Shown here piece after piece: positions 24,111 to 32,625 of a DNA stretch of 35,362 nucleotides. The notes below the pieces were generated by a model that did not search any database, was not told where the DNA came from, and saw nothing but the letters and a program-made list of their open reading frames with translations. The DNA is from Azoarcus sp. (GTDB taxonomy: Bacteria; Pseudomonadota; Gammaproteobacteria; Burkholderiales; Rhodocyclaceae), in the NCBI GenBank assembly GCA_023230755.1, contig JALNWS010000014.1, forward strand, positions 1-35,362. Direction: 5' to 3'. The position numbers and the translations under genes were made by a program. Position 1 is the first letter of the stretch. The number at the start of each line of letters is the position of its first letter.

Positions 24111-25315
24111 CACTCCACAACTATCGAGCAATCGACAGCGGCGGCCGCAGCGTGCGCGGCACTGCAGACGCTGCAGACATCGACGACCTCGAAGCCCGCC
24201 TGCAGGGGCGCGGGCTGACACTTGTCCACGGAGAACCGACCAATCCGCGCACCCCAAGCCTCCTCTTCAATCGTCGCATCCCGCGCCGCGAACGGATTCA
24301 TTTCTGCTTTCACCTGGAGCAACTGCTCGCTGCCGGCGTGCCCATCATCGAAAGCCTCACCGACCTTCGCGACGCCACCACGCACATGCCGATGCAACAC
24401 ATCGTAGCGAGGCTGCAGGAGGACATCGAAGGCGGACTCACGCTGTCGGAAGCCGCGGCCCGGCACCCGGGTGCATTCGATGCGGTGTTCTGCAGCCTGC
24501 TCCGGGTCGGCGAGCAGACCGGCACCCTCGCGCCGGTACTGCGCCAACTCGCAGACGCCTTGCACCGTGAAGACGAACTCGCCGCCCATGCGCGCAAGCT
24601 TGCCATCTACCCGATCATCGTCGGCTCGGTCCTGTGCGCGGCAATTACTGTCGCACTCCTGTTTGTCGTTCCCGAACTCGCCCGCCTGTTCCGCAGCACC
24701 GGACAGGCCCTGCCACTGCAGACCCGCATTCTGATCGGGTTGTCGAACGGTCTCGCACACCACGGCTGGCTCATCCCTGTCGTGCTCGTGCCAGCGCTGG
24801 GCGCGATCCGGTTTGCCATCCGCAACAGCCCTGCGCTCCAGCTCAGCGTCGACCGCTTGCGCCTGCGACTGCCAGTGATCGGCACGCTGCAGCACAAGAT
24901 TGCGCTGGCACGTGTCGCCAGCCTCCTGTCCATGCTCTATGCATCCGGAATCGCGCTGCTCGACGCCCTGAGCACCGCAGAAAACGCCAGTGGCAATCTC
25001 GCAATCCGCGACAGTCTGCGCACAGCGAGCCGGCGCATCACCGAAGGCCACGACATCGCATCCGCATTCGAGCTCACCGGTCTCTTTCCCCAACTCGTGA
25101 CCCGCATGCTGAGAATCGGTGAGCAGACAGGCTGCCTCGACACCGCCCTCGGCAATGTCGTGCATTTCTACGAGCGCGACACGAAAGAAACCATCGAGCG
25201 TCTGCAGGCGAGTGCAGAGCCAGTGCTCACACTGACCCTGGGCGCGTTGATGCTGTGGATCGTGTTTGCCGTGCTTGGCCCGGTATACGAAATTCTCACT
25301 CACCTGCCCGTCTGA
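24107..25315 (+). CDS. GspF/PilC/MshG-type inner-membrane platform protein
   Basis: Polytopic platform protein on which the assembly ATPase acts. The 402-residue product holds two repeats of the T2SSF domain: the first with FHLEQLLAAGVPIIESL and FCSLLRVGEQTGTLAPVLRQ, the second with ASLLSMLYASGIALLDAL and VTRMLRIGEQTGCLDTALGN. Three hydrophobic segments are visible, near residues 168-190, 215-235 and at the C-terminus (LTLTLGALMLWIVFAVL). Length is standard. It overlaps the ATPase gene by ATGA and is followed by the GspL/PilM-like gene after 15 bp. Confidence 0.95.
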   Translation: MTLHNYRAIDSGGRSVRGTADAADIDDLEARLQGRGLTLVHGEPTNPRTPSLLFNRRIPRRERIHFCFHLEQLLAAGVPIIESLTDLRDATTHMPMQHIVARLQEDIEGGLTLSEAAARHPGAFDAVFCSLLRVGEQTGTLAPVLRQLADALHREDELAAHARKLAIYPIIVGSVLCAAITVALLFVVPELARLFRSTGQALPLQTRILIGLSNGLAHHGWLIPVVLVPALGAIRFAIRNSPALQLSVDRLRLRLPVIGTLQHKIALARVASLLSMLYASGIALLDALSTAENASGNLAIRDSLRTASRRITEGHDIASAFELTGLFPQLVTRMLRIGEQTGCLDTALGNVVHFYERDTKETIERLQASAEPVLTLTLGALMLWIVFAVLGPVYEILTHLPV

Positions 25316-25330
25316 CCGGAGAGCAAGAAA

Positions 25331-26875
25331 ATGAAACCTGACAGACTGCTCGTGATCGATGCCGACGGACTGGAAGCCTGGTGCCACGAACATGGCCGTC
25401 TTGAAGCCTGCGCCCAGTTCAAAGCAGGTGGGAACGAAGGTCTTGCAGCGTTCCGCAAATGGCTGGGGACACAATCCCATCGGTCCCGCTTCGCCATCCT
25501 TGTCGATCTCGCCGAAGAGCGCTGCGCGCTGGAGCACCTCCCCCGAGCGAACCGCGCCGACCGCAAGGCGATGGTCCTGCGCAAGATGCGTCAGCACTTC
25601 CCGGGCACGGACTTCACAACCAGTGAGCACCAGGGAAAACATGAAGGCAACCCTGCGCTCGATACATTCATGCTGTGCGCCCTGACGCGACCAGCACTGT
25701 TTGAGCCATGGTTCCAGGCACTTGAGCAAGCAGCGGCCGTCGTCACCCGCCTCGATACCCCTCCCCGCCTGCTTGAACAATGGCTCCGCGGGAGCCCGTT
25801 CGCACAGGACACCTGCCTGCTGCTCAGCCTCACCGCTTCCGGCATGCGTCAGACCCTTTTCCGAAACGGAAAAGTCAGCTTCACCCGCATCGCGCCCCAA
25901 CGAGCGAAGTCACTGGCGGAATGCCTGCCCTTCTATATCAGCGAGCTGTCCCAGACCCGGGCCTACCTCGCAAGCCAGCGCCTGATTGCCGACAACACGG
26001 AACTGAAAGTCCTGTTCCTTTCCCACCCGGATGACCGCCCGATCCTGAGCCGCACCACCGGTCAGGACCGCCACATCGACATTCAATTCATCGATCTCCC
26101 CGCTCAAGTGCATACGCAACAGCGTGACGCCGCAGGACCCGACTCCGACTCACGTCCGTTTCTGCTGCAAAGCCTCATGGACAGGCCACCTCGCATCCAG
26201 TACCCGGCCGCCCCCCTGAAGCGCGAATACACCGTGGCGCGACTGCGGTACGGGCTGTTCCGTACCGCCGGCAGTGCGGCTGTCGTCATGCTCCTCGCGG
26301 CCGGAGCCGTACTCCTTGACGCCCGGGGTCTCGCGTTGCAGATCCAGCCCCTCGAAGCCGAACAGCTTGCCCTGGAGCGGCAAATCGCCGACATCACCCG
26401 GCAGCGACCTGCGCTTCCTGCGCCAATGGCTGTCACGCTCGACTGGCTCGACGACCTTGAACACGCCCGCAACGCTGCAATACCGACCGGTTATGTGCTG
26501 CGCAGGATCAGCACGATGCTCGACGCCACCCCGGCCCTCCACCTTGAGCGACTGAGCTGGCACGCGGCCGACGCCGCCCTGTCCGGTCGAGGCGCTGGCG
26601 CCGGAGGCCACACTTCGGCCCGGACGGAGGGAATCGCAGTAGAGATTGATGCACGTATTGAGCCCGACATCGCCTTTGCGGGAGACGGTCCGATGGAGCA
26701 AAGCTCGCGTCTGGTCCATGACTGGCAAACCAGCTTCAATCTGGAGGTCCAGGCCAAACACCTCCCGGCCTTTGATTCTGCAGCGGATGAACACGCGCGC
26801 TCCGTTCCCGGATCGTCCCGCGTGAACCTGCGCTTCATCCTGCCTCAGGCAGAGCGTTCGGAAGGCGCTCAATGA
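25331..26875 (+). CDS. GspL / PilM-PilN-like assembly protein
   Basis: I recognise this 514-residue protein by layout and position rather than strong motifs. The first 300 or so residues look like a divergent cytoplasmic GspL/PilM (actin-like) domain, beginning LLVIDADGLEAW and including LLLSLTASGMRQTLFRNGKV. One membrane helix follows (about residues 311-331), then a periplasmic part that starts with a short coiled coil (LEAEQLALERQIADITRQ) and resembles PilN or the GspL periplasmic domain. No clear nucleotide-binding motif is seen. It would link the ATPase to the periplasmic frame. An MshI-like protein is the nearest analogue. Start follows GAGAGCAAGAAA; it overlaps the next gene by ATGA. 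Confidence 0.65.
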   Translation: MKPDRLLVIDADGLEAWCHEHGRLEACAQFKAGGNEGLAAFRKWLGTQSHRSRFAILVDLAEERCALEHLPRANRADRKAMVLRKMRQHFPGTDFTTSEHQGKHEGNPALDTFMLCALTRPALFEPWFQALEQAAAVVTRLDTPPRLLEQWLRGSPFAQDTCLLLSLTASGMRQTLFRNGKVSFTRIAPQRAKSLAECLPFYISELSQTRAYLASQRLIADNTELKVLFLSHPDDRPILSRTTGQDRHIDIQFIDLPAQVHTQQRDAAGPDSDSRPFLLQSLMDRPPRIQYPAAPLKREYTVARLRYGLFRTAGSAAVVMLLAAGAVLLDARGLALQIQPLEAEQLALERQIADITRQRPALPAPMAVTLDWLDDLEHARNAAIPTGYVLRRISTMLDATPALHLERLSWHAADAALSGRGAGAGGHTSARTEGIAVEIDARIEPDIAFAGDGPMEQSSRLVHDWQTSFNLEVQAKHLPAFDSAADEHARSVPGSSRVNLRFILPQAERSEGAQ

Positions 26876-27468
26876 TGGGCATGCGCATCCCCTCACCGCT
26901 GCTCAGGCCGCTGGCGATCGCTGCACTTCTGCTGACGATGTCAGGCAGTGTGCTTGGCCTGTCCGTCTACGCCAGATACGAGCGGACTCGCGCCTTAGCC
27001 CTGGCGCACCAAACACTTGCCCAGACCCGGCTGCAACTGCAGCGCACAAGGGAAGAAACAGCTGACAGCCGACGCGTCCGATCACGCCTTGACGCACTCG
27101 AAGTCACGGACATCGATAGGGTTCAGGCGCTCCTGCGCGATGCATTGCGTCGTCTTCAGTCAGACCCGCTCCTGTCCTCGGTCGAACTCAAGCCAATGCC
27201 TCGTGCGCCAGCGCGTCCTGACGCACCAGGGCTCCCGAAACGCGCGATCCTGCGTCTGAGCCTGCGGGCCGGCGTGCTGCACGAAGAAGCGCTTAGCGCC
27301 GCGCTTCAGACCCTCACCGCCACGTCCGGCGTCATTGTCATCCCGCGCGGATGCCAGGTCGCCAGAGTTCACCCGATCAACGACGGCGCCCCTGTCGTTT
27401 CACCACTGCAGGCGCGCTGCGAACTCGACTGGCTCACCCTCCATCCTGTCGCCGGCATATCGTCATGA
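26872..27468 (+). CDS. PilO/GspM/MshJ-like assembly protein
   Basis: This 198-residue bitopic protein has one membrane helix near the N-terminus (about residues 12-32), then a coiled coil (LALAHQTLAQTRLQLQRTRE) and a small C-terminal domain of predicted ferredoxin-like size. That is the PilO/GspM design, in which the protein partners the GspL/PilN-like protein through coiled coils. Sequence identity is low, so the call depends on architecture and gene order. It is coupled by ATGA to genes on both sides. Two cysteines near the end (GCQVARV and ARCELDW) could form a disulfide. Confidence 0.55.
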   Translation: MMGMRIPSPLLRPLAIAALLLTMSGSVLGLSVYARYERTRALALAHQTLAQTRLQLQRTREETADSRRVRSRLDALEVTDIDRVQALLRDALRRLQSDPLLSSVELKPMPRAPARPDAPGLPKRAILRLSLRAGVLHEEALSAALQTLTATSGVIVIPRGCQVARVHPINDGAPVVSPLQARCELDWLTLHPVAGISS

Positions 27469-27863
27469 AACGTCAACACCTCCTGACATTGCTGCTGAGC
27501 AGCGCCCTCGCAATCAGTGCATCGGCAAGCACAGAACGACCTGGCCGCGTGTTCTTCACCCCCGATGAACGGCGGGCGCTCGAACAGTCCCGGCTTCGCC
27601 CCACCCCCGCAGCCACTCCCGAACAGGCGAGCATCCGCTTCGACGGAATGATCTGGCGCGATCGGCAACTGGTGAGGTTATGGATCAATCAGGACGCGCA
27701 GCGACCGCAGCCGCCCTATCACCCGGAACTCGAGACCGCGCAGCTCCGTATCGACACTCCCGCAGGGCAGGACGCTCGACTGACGGCCGGACAACAATGG
27801 CCGCCGGCCGACACCGCACCGCGGCAGGAGACCATCCGGCTCCAGCATGGCACCCGCGAATGA
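27465..27863 (+). CDS. Small periplasmic protein, possibly PilP/GspC/MshK-like
   Basis: A 132-residue protein with a clear signal peptide (MKRQHLLTLLLSSALAISASA, about 21 residues, shown only as the segment). After it come FFTPDERRALEQSR and the block FDGMIWRDRQLVRLWINQ, which resembles the short beta-strand pattern (F/V-x-G-x-V-x-R ... W-V-N) of periplasmic PilP/GspC homology-region proteins. By position it would connect the inner-membrane frame to the secretin, as MshK is thought to do. It is read from the ATG at 27465, which overlaps the previous stop; the frame is open earlier but that part is antisense-like noise. Function is inference. Confidence 0.6.
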   Translation: MKRQHLLTLLLSSALAISASASTERPGRVFFTPDERRALEQSRLRPTPAATPEQASIRFDGMIWRDRQLVRLWINQDAQRPQPPYHPELETAQLRIDTPAGQDARLTAGQQWPPADTAPRQETIRLQHGTRE

Positions 27864-29113
27864 GTGCAATGAAAAGCGCCGAGCATGGGTCCATCCTGAT
27901 TGCAGTACTGCTGATTCTCGTGATCGGCAGCGCAGGCGCGGCATTGAGTTCCGGCACGCTTTCCGCTCAGGTCCGGATGCGGGCACAGGCCAGCAGCATG
28001 AGGGCACTCGCACAAGCAAGAGATGCACTGCTCGGCTATGCCATCAGCTATGCAGAGCAGCATCCGGGCCAAGGTTACGGATTTCTGCCCTGCCCCGATG
28101 CAACAAATACCGGATCGGCACGGATCGGTGCCTGCAATGTCCGCGATCACGGCGCCATCGGCCGCTTTCCGTACCGCACGCTGGGATTGTCCGATCTGCG
28201 CGACGGCTGGGGAGAGTGCCTGTGGTATGCGGTAGCGGGCAGCGTCAAGAACAACCCCAAACCGCTCACACTCAATTGGGACAGCCCCGGGCAGTTCGAC
28301 GTCATCGACAACGCTGGCCGCCCGCTCGCCACCCAGGGCGGGCGGCCACAACGTGCGGTGGCGGTGCTCCTTGCCCCTGGCCAAGCCAGGGCCGTGCAAA
28401 CAAGACGCCCTGCGTCGGGCCGCCCCTGTCCGGGAGGCAACGATGCCGCCGCAGAGCTTCCCGCCTATCTTGACCTTCCTTACCCGGCGGACTTCGCTTC
28501 GACGCATGCCATCGTGCAAGGGAATCCCTCCGACTCGACAAACAACGACCTCGTCACCTGGATCACCACCGACGACATTTTTGACAGCCTGCGCCGACGT
28601 CACGACTTCCCTGTCGCAATCGACGCCATCGTCAGCCGCGCGACCGATGCCCTCGGGATTGCGTTGAACCGGGACGGTTTCCTTTCCGCTCACGCAAGCC
28701 AGGTCAGCCCCGAGCGCTTTCAAGGCCCGGTCCCCGATGCGGGAGCCCTCGGCATCGCTCCGCAGTACGCAGATGCACACGACAACTGGCGCGACCAGCT
28801 CTACTTTGTGGCCTGTTCCGGCGGGCGTCCCTGCCTGCACGCAGAACTGACTGATCGCACCCGCTCGCCACCGTCCGCCAACATCGAATCATGTCGTGCA
28901 CTCGTCCTGTTCGGGGGCGAACGCATCCGCAGCGGTGCCGGCGCACAGTCGCGGCTCAGTCTGATCGAGCGAGCCGACCCAACACAATTTTTCGAGGGCA
29001 TCACGGCATCGAGTCTCGTCGCCGGCAGCGGTGATTTCAGCGGTTCAAGCACGTTCACCGTTTCCACGCCATCGAACCCGGCGACCACGGACGTCATCAA
29101 ATGCGTTCATTAA
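27860..29113 (+). CDS. Large pseudopilin-like (PilX/GspK/MshP-type) protein
   Basis: A 417-residue protein starting at ATG 27860, which overlaps the previous stop by ATGA. It opens with a short charged leader (MSAMKSAEHG) and a hydrophobic helix (SILIAVLLILVIGSAGAALS), like PilX, MshP or GspK. Position +5 after the likely cleavage glycine is Ala rather than Glu, as in GspK tip pseudopilins. The large C-terminal region contains YGFLPCPDA, GRFPYRTLGLSDLRDGWGE and several cysteines. The same LPCP...RTLG...WG pattern is in the next gene, so the two are related. Probable minor or tip pilin; cleavage by a prepilin peptidase is inferred. Confidence 0.65.
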   Translation: MSAMKSAEHGSILIAVLLILVIGSAGAALSSGTLSAQVRMRAQASSMRALAQARDALLGYAISYAEQHPGQGYGFLPCPDATNTGSARIGACNVRDHGAIGRFPYRTLGLSDLRDGWGECLWYAVAGSVKNNPKPLTLNWDSPGQFDVIDNAGRPLATQGGRPQRAVAVLLAPGQARAVQTRRPASGRPCPGGNDAAAELPAYLDLPYPADFASTHAIVQGNPSDSTNNDLVTWITTDDIFDSLRRRHDFPVAIDAIVSRATDALGIALNRDGFLSAHASQVSPERFQGPVPDAGALGIAPQYADAHDNWRDQLYFVACSGGRPCLHAELTDRTRSPPSANIESCRALVLFGGERIRSGAGAQSRLSLIERADPTQFFEGITASSLVAGSGDFSGSSTFTVSTPSNPATTDVIKCVH

Positions 29114-29799
29114 CCAGCGCCTTTGTTCGCCCTCCATCGTATGCGGGCGCAGGTTTCACACTGGTCGAAATGGCGGTGGTGCTGGTGATTCTTGCCTTAT
29201 TGAGCACCACCCTGATCGCACCGATCAGCGGGCAGATCGAGGCACGAGCCAGACAGGAAACCACATCAAGGCTAAACGACATCGAGCAGGCCCTGATCGG
29301 TTTCGCCATCATTCACGGTCGCCTGCCCTGTCCAAGCACCGAAGCCGATCCCGCGAGTCCGGCCTACGGACTCGAACAAAGCCCGCCGTGCAACCACAGC
29401 AGCCCGGGCTACCTGCCGTGGCGCACGCTGGGGACCGAACCGACCGATGCCTGGGGAATCCCTCGGGAATCCGCCGGATCAAGCTGGCGCGGTCACTGGC
29501 GATACCGCGCCGACGCCGGCCTTACCGACTCAACCATCACCGCCATCTCGACCACTCAAAGCAATCTGCAGATCCACGACCACGCGGGCACGCCGATCAC
29601 CACGACCAGCGCGTCCCGCGCGGCTGCAATCGTGTTCTCCACAGGGCCGAACGGCGTCGGAGACGGTCTCAACGCAAGTCATTCGGCAGGCACTCCCGTC
29701 TTCGAAACCGGCGAAGCCACCAGCAGCTTCGACGATCAACTGCACTGGATCGGCCATCCCCTGCTGGTCGCCAGGCTCGCTCAGGCAGGACGACTGTGA
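29101..29799 (+). CDS. Type IV pilin-like / pseudopilin protein
   Basis: A 232-residue protein with a textbook class III signal: an 18-residue leader ending AGAG, then FTLVEMAVVLVILALLSTTL with Glu at +5. The helix continues into the polar region HGRLPCPST, GYLPWRTLGTEPTDAWG and GHWRYRAD. It starts inside the previous gene (13-bp overlap with its stop). The C-terminal part is longer than usual for GspH/GspI. It would be processed by a prepilin peptidase not present in this window and act as a minor pilin of the same machine. Symbol not assignable. Confidence 0.8.
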   Translation: MRSLTSAFVRPPSYAGAGFTLVEMAVVLVILALLSTTLIAPISGQIEARARQETTSRLNDIEQALIGFAIIHGRLPCPSTEADPASPAYGLEQSPPCNHSSPGYLPWRTLGTEPTDAWGIPRESAGSSWRGHWRYRADAGLTDSTITAISTTQSNLQIHDHAGTPITTTSASRAAAIVFSTGPNGVGDGLNASHSAGTPVFETGEATSSFDDQLHWIGHPLLVARLAQAGRL

Positions 29800-29861
29800 T
29801 CGCATCCGGCGCCCTGCTCAACGTGATTCATTTTCACTACCAAGCAAAAAGGAGTCGTAAC

Positions 29862-30518
29862 GTGAAAGCAAGGCAATCCGGATTCACCTTGGTCGAAATC
29901 GCCATTGTGCTGGTCATCATCGGCCTGCTGATGGGTGGGGTATTGAAAGGCCAGGAGCTCATCAACAGCGCCAAGGTCAAGAACCTCGCCCAGGATTTCC
30001 GCACCGTCCCGCTCTACATCTATGGATACCAGGACAAGTTCCGCACGCTCCCGGGTGACGACGTGCGCGCCACCGCCCATGTCTGTGCGGCGGGGGCCAC
30101 GTCCTGCACCACGCTCGGCGACGGCGACGGCCGGATTGATGGCGCCTGGGACGCAGCAACGGGTACCCCGCAACCCGAATCCGTGCTGTTCTGGCAGCAC
30201 GTGCGCCTCGCCAACCTGGCCAGCGGGCCGACGCAGATGACCGACCCCAACTTTCTCCCGCTGAACGCCGACGGCGGCCGCATCGGGGTACAGGCAGGCG
30301 GAGCCGGGGCACCTCTTGACGTCCGTGGCAGTCATGCCATGTGTTCAGGCGGGATTCTCGGAAAATACGTCATCCAGCTCGATACCGCACTCGACGATGG
30401 CGATCCGGAAACAGGGTCGATGCGGGCAGGCACAGGAAGCGGCGCCACCCTCACCGCGGTCAGCAGTACCAACCCGCTCGACGAGGCAACGGCCTACGCC
30501 GTCTGCCTCGGGTTCTGA
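29862..30518 (+). CDS. Probable major pilin of the MSHA/T4P-like system
   Basis: A 218-residue prepilin starting at GTG 29862, preceded by a strong AGGAG at 29850-29854, the best ribosome site in the locus. The leader is very short (seven residues, ending QSG), then FTLVEIAIVLVIIGLLMGGV with Glu at +5. The body contains KFRTLPGDD, GDGDGRIDGAWDA and FWQHVRLANL, found in many proteobacterial pilins of this type, and paired cysteines. The strong ribosome site and last position suggest it is made in largest amount. It converges on the Kef gene with a 7-bp gap. Major-pilin status is inference. Confidence 0.82.
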   Translation: MKARQSGFTLVEIAIVLVIIGLLMGGVLKGQELINSAKVKNLAQDFRTVPLYIYGYQDKFRTLPGDDVRATAHVCAAGATSCTTLGDGDGRIDGAWDAATGTPQPESVLFWQHVRLANLASGPTQMTDPNFLPLNADGGRIGVQAGGAGAPLDVRGSHAMCSGGILGKYVIQLDTALDDGDPETGSMRAGTGSGATLTAVSSTNPLDEATAYAVCLGF

Positions 30519-30525
30519 GCGTCAT

Positions 30526-32493
30526 TCAGACGCCCTTGAGCAATCGTTGCTCGGCCATTTCCAGCCCCGGCGGCAGGCCGAGCAACACGACCACATCCCC
30601 TTCCATAATGCGGGTTTCCGGCCCGGGCGACAATCCGCGAATCCCACGCCGGCGAACTGCCGATATCGAGACCGAGATTTCATCAAGGTGCAAATCGACA
30701 ATCGTCTTGCCCACCGACGCAGCGCCCGGCGGCACCGTCACCGAGCGCAGGCGGACCAGGCTCGAATCGGGCTCGCCGACATCCGTAGCGCCATGAAAGA
30801 AACCTCGCATCAGCCCATAGCGCTGATTCCGGATATCACGAATCCGCCTTATCACCCGGTTCAATGGCACGCCGACCAGCGCGAGCGCATGTGACGCCAG
30901 CATGATGCTGCCCTCGAATGCCTCCGGCACGACTTCGGCCGCACCACCCAGGAAGAGCTTGTCCATGTTCGATTCGTCGGTGGCACGCACCACGACGGGC
31001 AAATCCGGTCGCAACGCATGGGCGTGATGCATCACCCGCAGCGCGGACTCCACCTCATTGAAGGAGATCACCAACGCGCTTGCGCGCATGATGCCGGCAG
31101 CCATCAGGGTCTCGCGCCGCGCCGCGTCGCCATACACGACCGTATCGCCGGCGGCGCCGGCTTCACGCACCCGGTCCGGGTCGAGATCGAGCGCCACGTA
31201 GCTGACATTTTCCTGCTCCATGAAGCGGGCCATGTACTGACCGCTACGGCCATAGCCGCAGACGATGATGTGCTTGTCGTTGTTCAATGATTGCGCCGCA
31301 ACCCGCGTCAGCTCCATTGAGCGCATCAGCCATTCGGACGCCACAAAGCGCAGCACCAGCTTGTCACTGATCTGCACCACAAGCGGTGCAGCAAGCATCG
31401 ACAGCACCAGTGCAGCCACCGTCGTCTGCAACAGGCCAGCCGGCATCAGATTCTCTCCGGCAATCTGGGACAACAGTACAAAGCCGAACTCACCGCCCGC
31501 ACACAGCCACAGTCCCGAGCGCATCGCAGTACCGGGAGGAGAGCCCAGCGCCTTCGAAGCCATGAACACGATGCCAAACTTGCACACCAGCAGCGCAAGG
31601 ACCAAGCCGATCACCGCTGGCAGGTTGTGCAGGATCGCAAAGACGTCCAGGAACATCCCCACCGTAACAAAGAACAGCCCGAGCAAGACGTCGCGAAACG
31701 GCTTGATATCCTCTTCGACCTGGTAACGGTACTCGGTCTCCGAGATCAGCATACCGGCGAGAAACGCCCCCAAGGCAAGCGACAGACCGACCAGTTCAGA
31801 GAGCCATGCCAGCCCGAGCGTGATCAGCAACACATTGAGCATGAAGAGTTCGCCCGAGCGACGCTTGGCCACCACGGTGAACCACCAGTGCATCAGACGC
31901 TGGCCGAAGCCCAGCACCAGCGCGAGCAGGACGATGGCCTTGACGGCAGCCAACCCAAGCGTGAGCGCCAGCTCCTCAGGCGGTCTCGACAAGGCGGGCA
32001 GAAGAATCAGCAAGGGTACGACCGCAATGTCCTGGAACAGCAGAACACCGATGGTCTCGCGCCCGTGCCGGCTGTCCAGTTCGAGGCGGTCGGTCAGCAG
32101 CTTTGACAGAATGGCGGTGGATGACATCGCCAGGGTGCCACCGAGCGCAAAACTCGCCGTCCATCCAAAACCGAAGAGTCGCCCCAGCATCGTGGTCAGC
32201 ACCATGCAGGCAACCACCTGCAGGGCGCCCAGCCCGAACACGATGCGCTTCATCGCAAACAGACGCGCCAACGAGAACTCAAGGCCAATGGAGAACATCA
32301 GGAACACCACCCCGAACTCCGCGAGGTGACTTGCCTCCTCGGACGATGGCACCAGGCCAAGCGCATGCGGTCCCACCACGGCCCCGACAAGCAGATAACC
32401 GAGCACCGGCGGCAGATTGAGGCTGCGGAAGAGCGCCACCATCACCACCGAAGCGGCAAGCAGCAGCAACACAATTTCGAGGGTGTTCAGCAT
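30526..32493 (-). CDS. Kef-type monovalent cation:proton antiporter with RCK domain
   Basis: A 655-residue CPA2-family transporter. The N-terminal about 385 residues contain a dozen hydrophobic segments with LEFSLARLFAMKR and LLFQDIAVVPLLI (D155, the ion-binding motif). From about 408 comes an RCK/TrkA-N domain with the nucleotide motif VCGYGRSGQYMARF and ALDLDPDRV, and at about 565-650 a TrkA-C domain (VRLRSVTVPPGAASVGKT). This is the KefB/KefC/YbaL layout; relatives export potassium in exchange for protons under electrophile or redox control. ATG 32493 begins the first membrane helix; the frame is open 23 codons earlier. It is divergent from kdsD. Confidence 0.92.
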   Translation of the reverse strand: MLNTLEIVLLLLAASVVMVALFRSLNLPPVLGYLLVGAVVGPHALGLVPSSEEASHLAEFGVVFLMFSIGLEFSLARLFAMKRIVFGLGALQVVACMVLTTMLGRLFGFGWTASFALGGTLAMSSTAILSKLLTDRLELDSRHGRETIGVLLFQDIAVVPLLILLPALSRPPEELALTLGLAAVKAIVLLALVLGFGQRLMHWWFTVVAKRRSGELFMLNVLLITLGLAWLSELVGLSLALGAFLAGMLISETEYRYQVEEDIKPFRDVLLGLFFVTVGMFLDVFAILHNLPAVIGLVLALLVCKFGIVFMASKALGSPPGTAMRSGLWLCAGGEFGFVLLSQIAGENLMPAGLLQTTVAALVLSMLAAPLVVQISDKLVLRFVASEWLMRSMELTRVAAQSLNNDKHIIVCGYGRSGQYMARFMEQENVSYVALDLDPDRVREAGAAGDTVVYGDAARRETLMAAGIMRASALVISFNEVESALRVMHHAHALRPDLPVVVRATDESNMDKLFLGGAAEVVPEAFEGSIMLASHALALVGVPLNRVIRRIRDIRNQRYGLMRGFFHGATDVGEPDSSLVRLRSVTVPPGAASVGKTIVDLHLDEISVSISAVRRRGIRGLSPGPETRIMEGDVVVLLGLPPGLEMAEQRLLKGV

Positions 32494-32543
32494 TGGAGCC
32501 TGTGGAGTTGAACGCCCGCACCCGACGAAGGGTCCGGCTGTTA

Positions 32544-32549
32544 TACAAT
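32544..32549 (+). promoter_or_regulatory. Possible -10 box upstream of kdsD
   Basis: GTTATACAATCGCGG contains TACAAT in the 132-bp gap between the divergent antiporter gene and kdsD. It matches a -10 element, but no -35 is seen at normal spacing; TTGAAC lies about 30 bases away. It could drive kdsD-lptC-lptA with a leader of roughly 70 bases. Confidence 0.3.
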
Positions 32550-32625
32550 CGCGGCCAGTCATGCCTGCAGGTCAAGCTGCCCGCCAGGCTCCGCTTTTCT
32601 TTCAGTTTAACCGCTTCATCCTATT

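Noticed and set aside
24089..25900. Long minus-strand frame (603 codons) opposite the platform gene
   Set aside because: It covers the T2SSF-domain gene and part of the next gene antisense. It is rich in Arg/Gly/Asp with no domain pattern, which is typical of shadow frames in GC-rich DNA.
29031..29861. In-frame upstream extension of the major pilin
   Set aside because: The frame is open back to 29031, but that part runs through the preceding pseudopilin gene in another frame. The GTG at 29862 with AGGAG gives a normal short prepilin leader.
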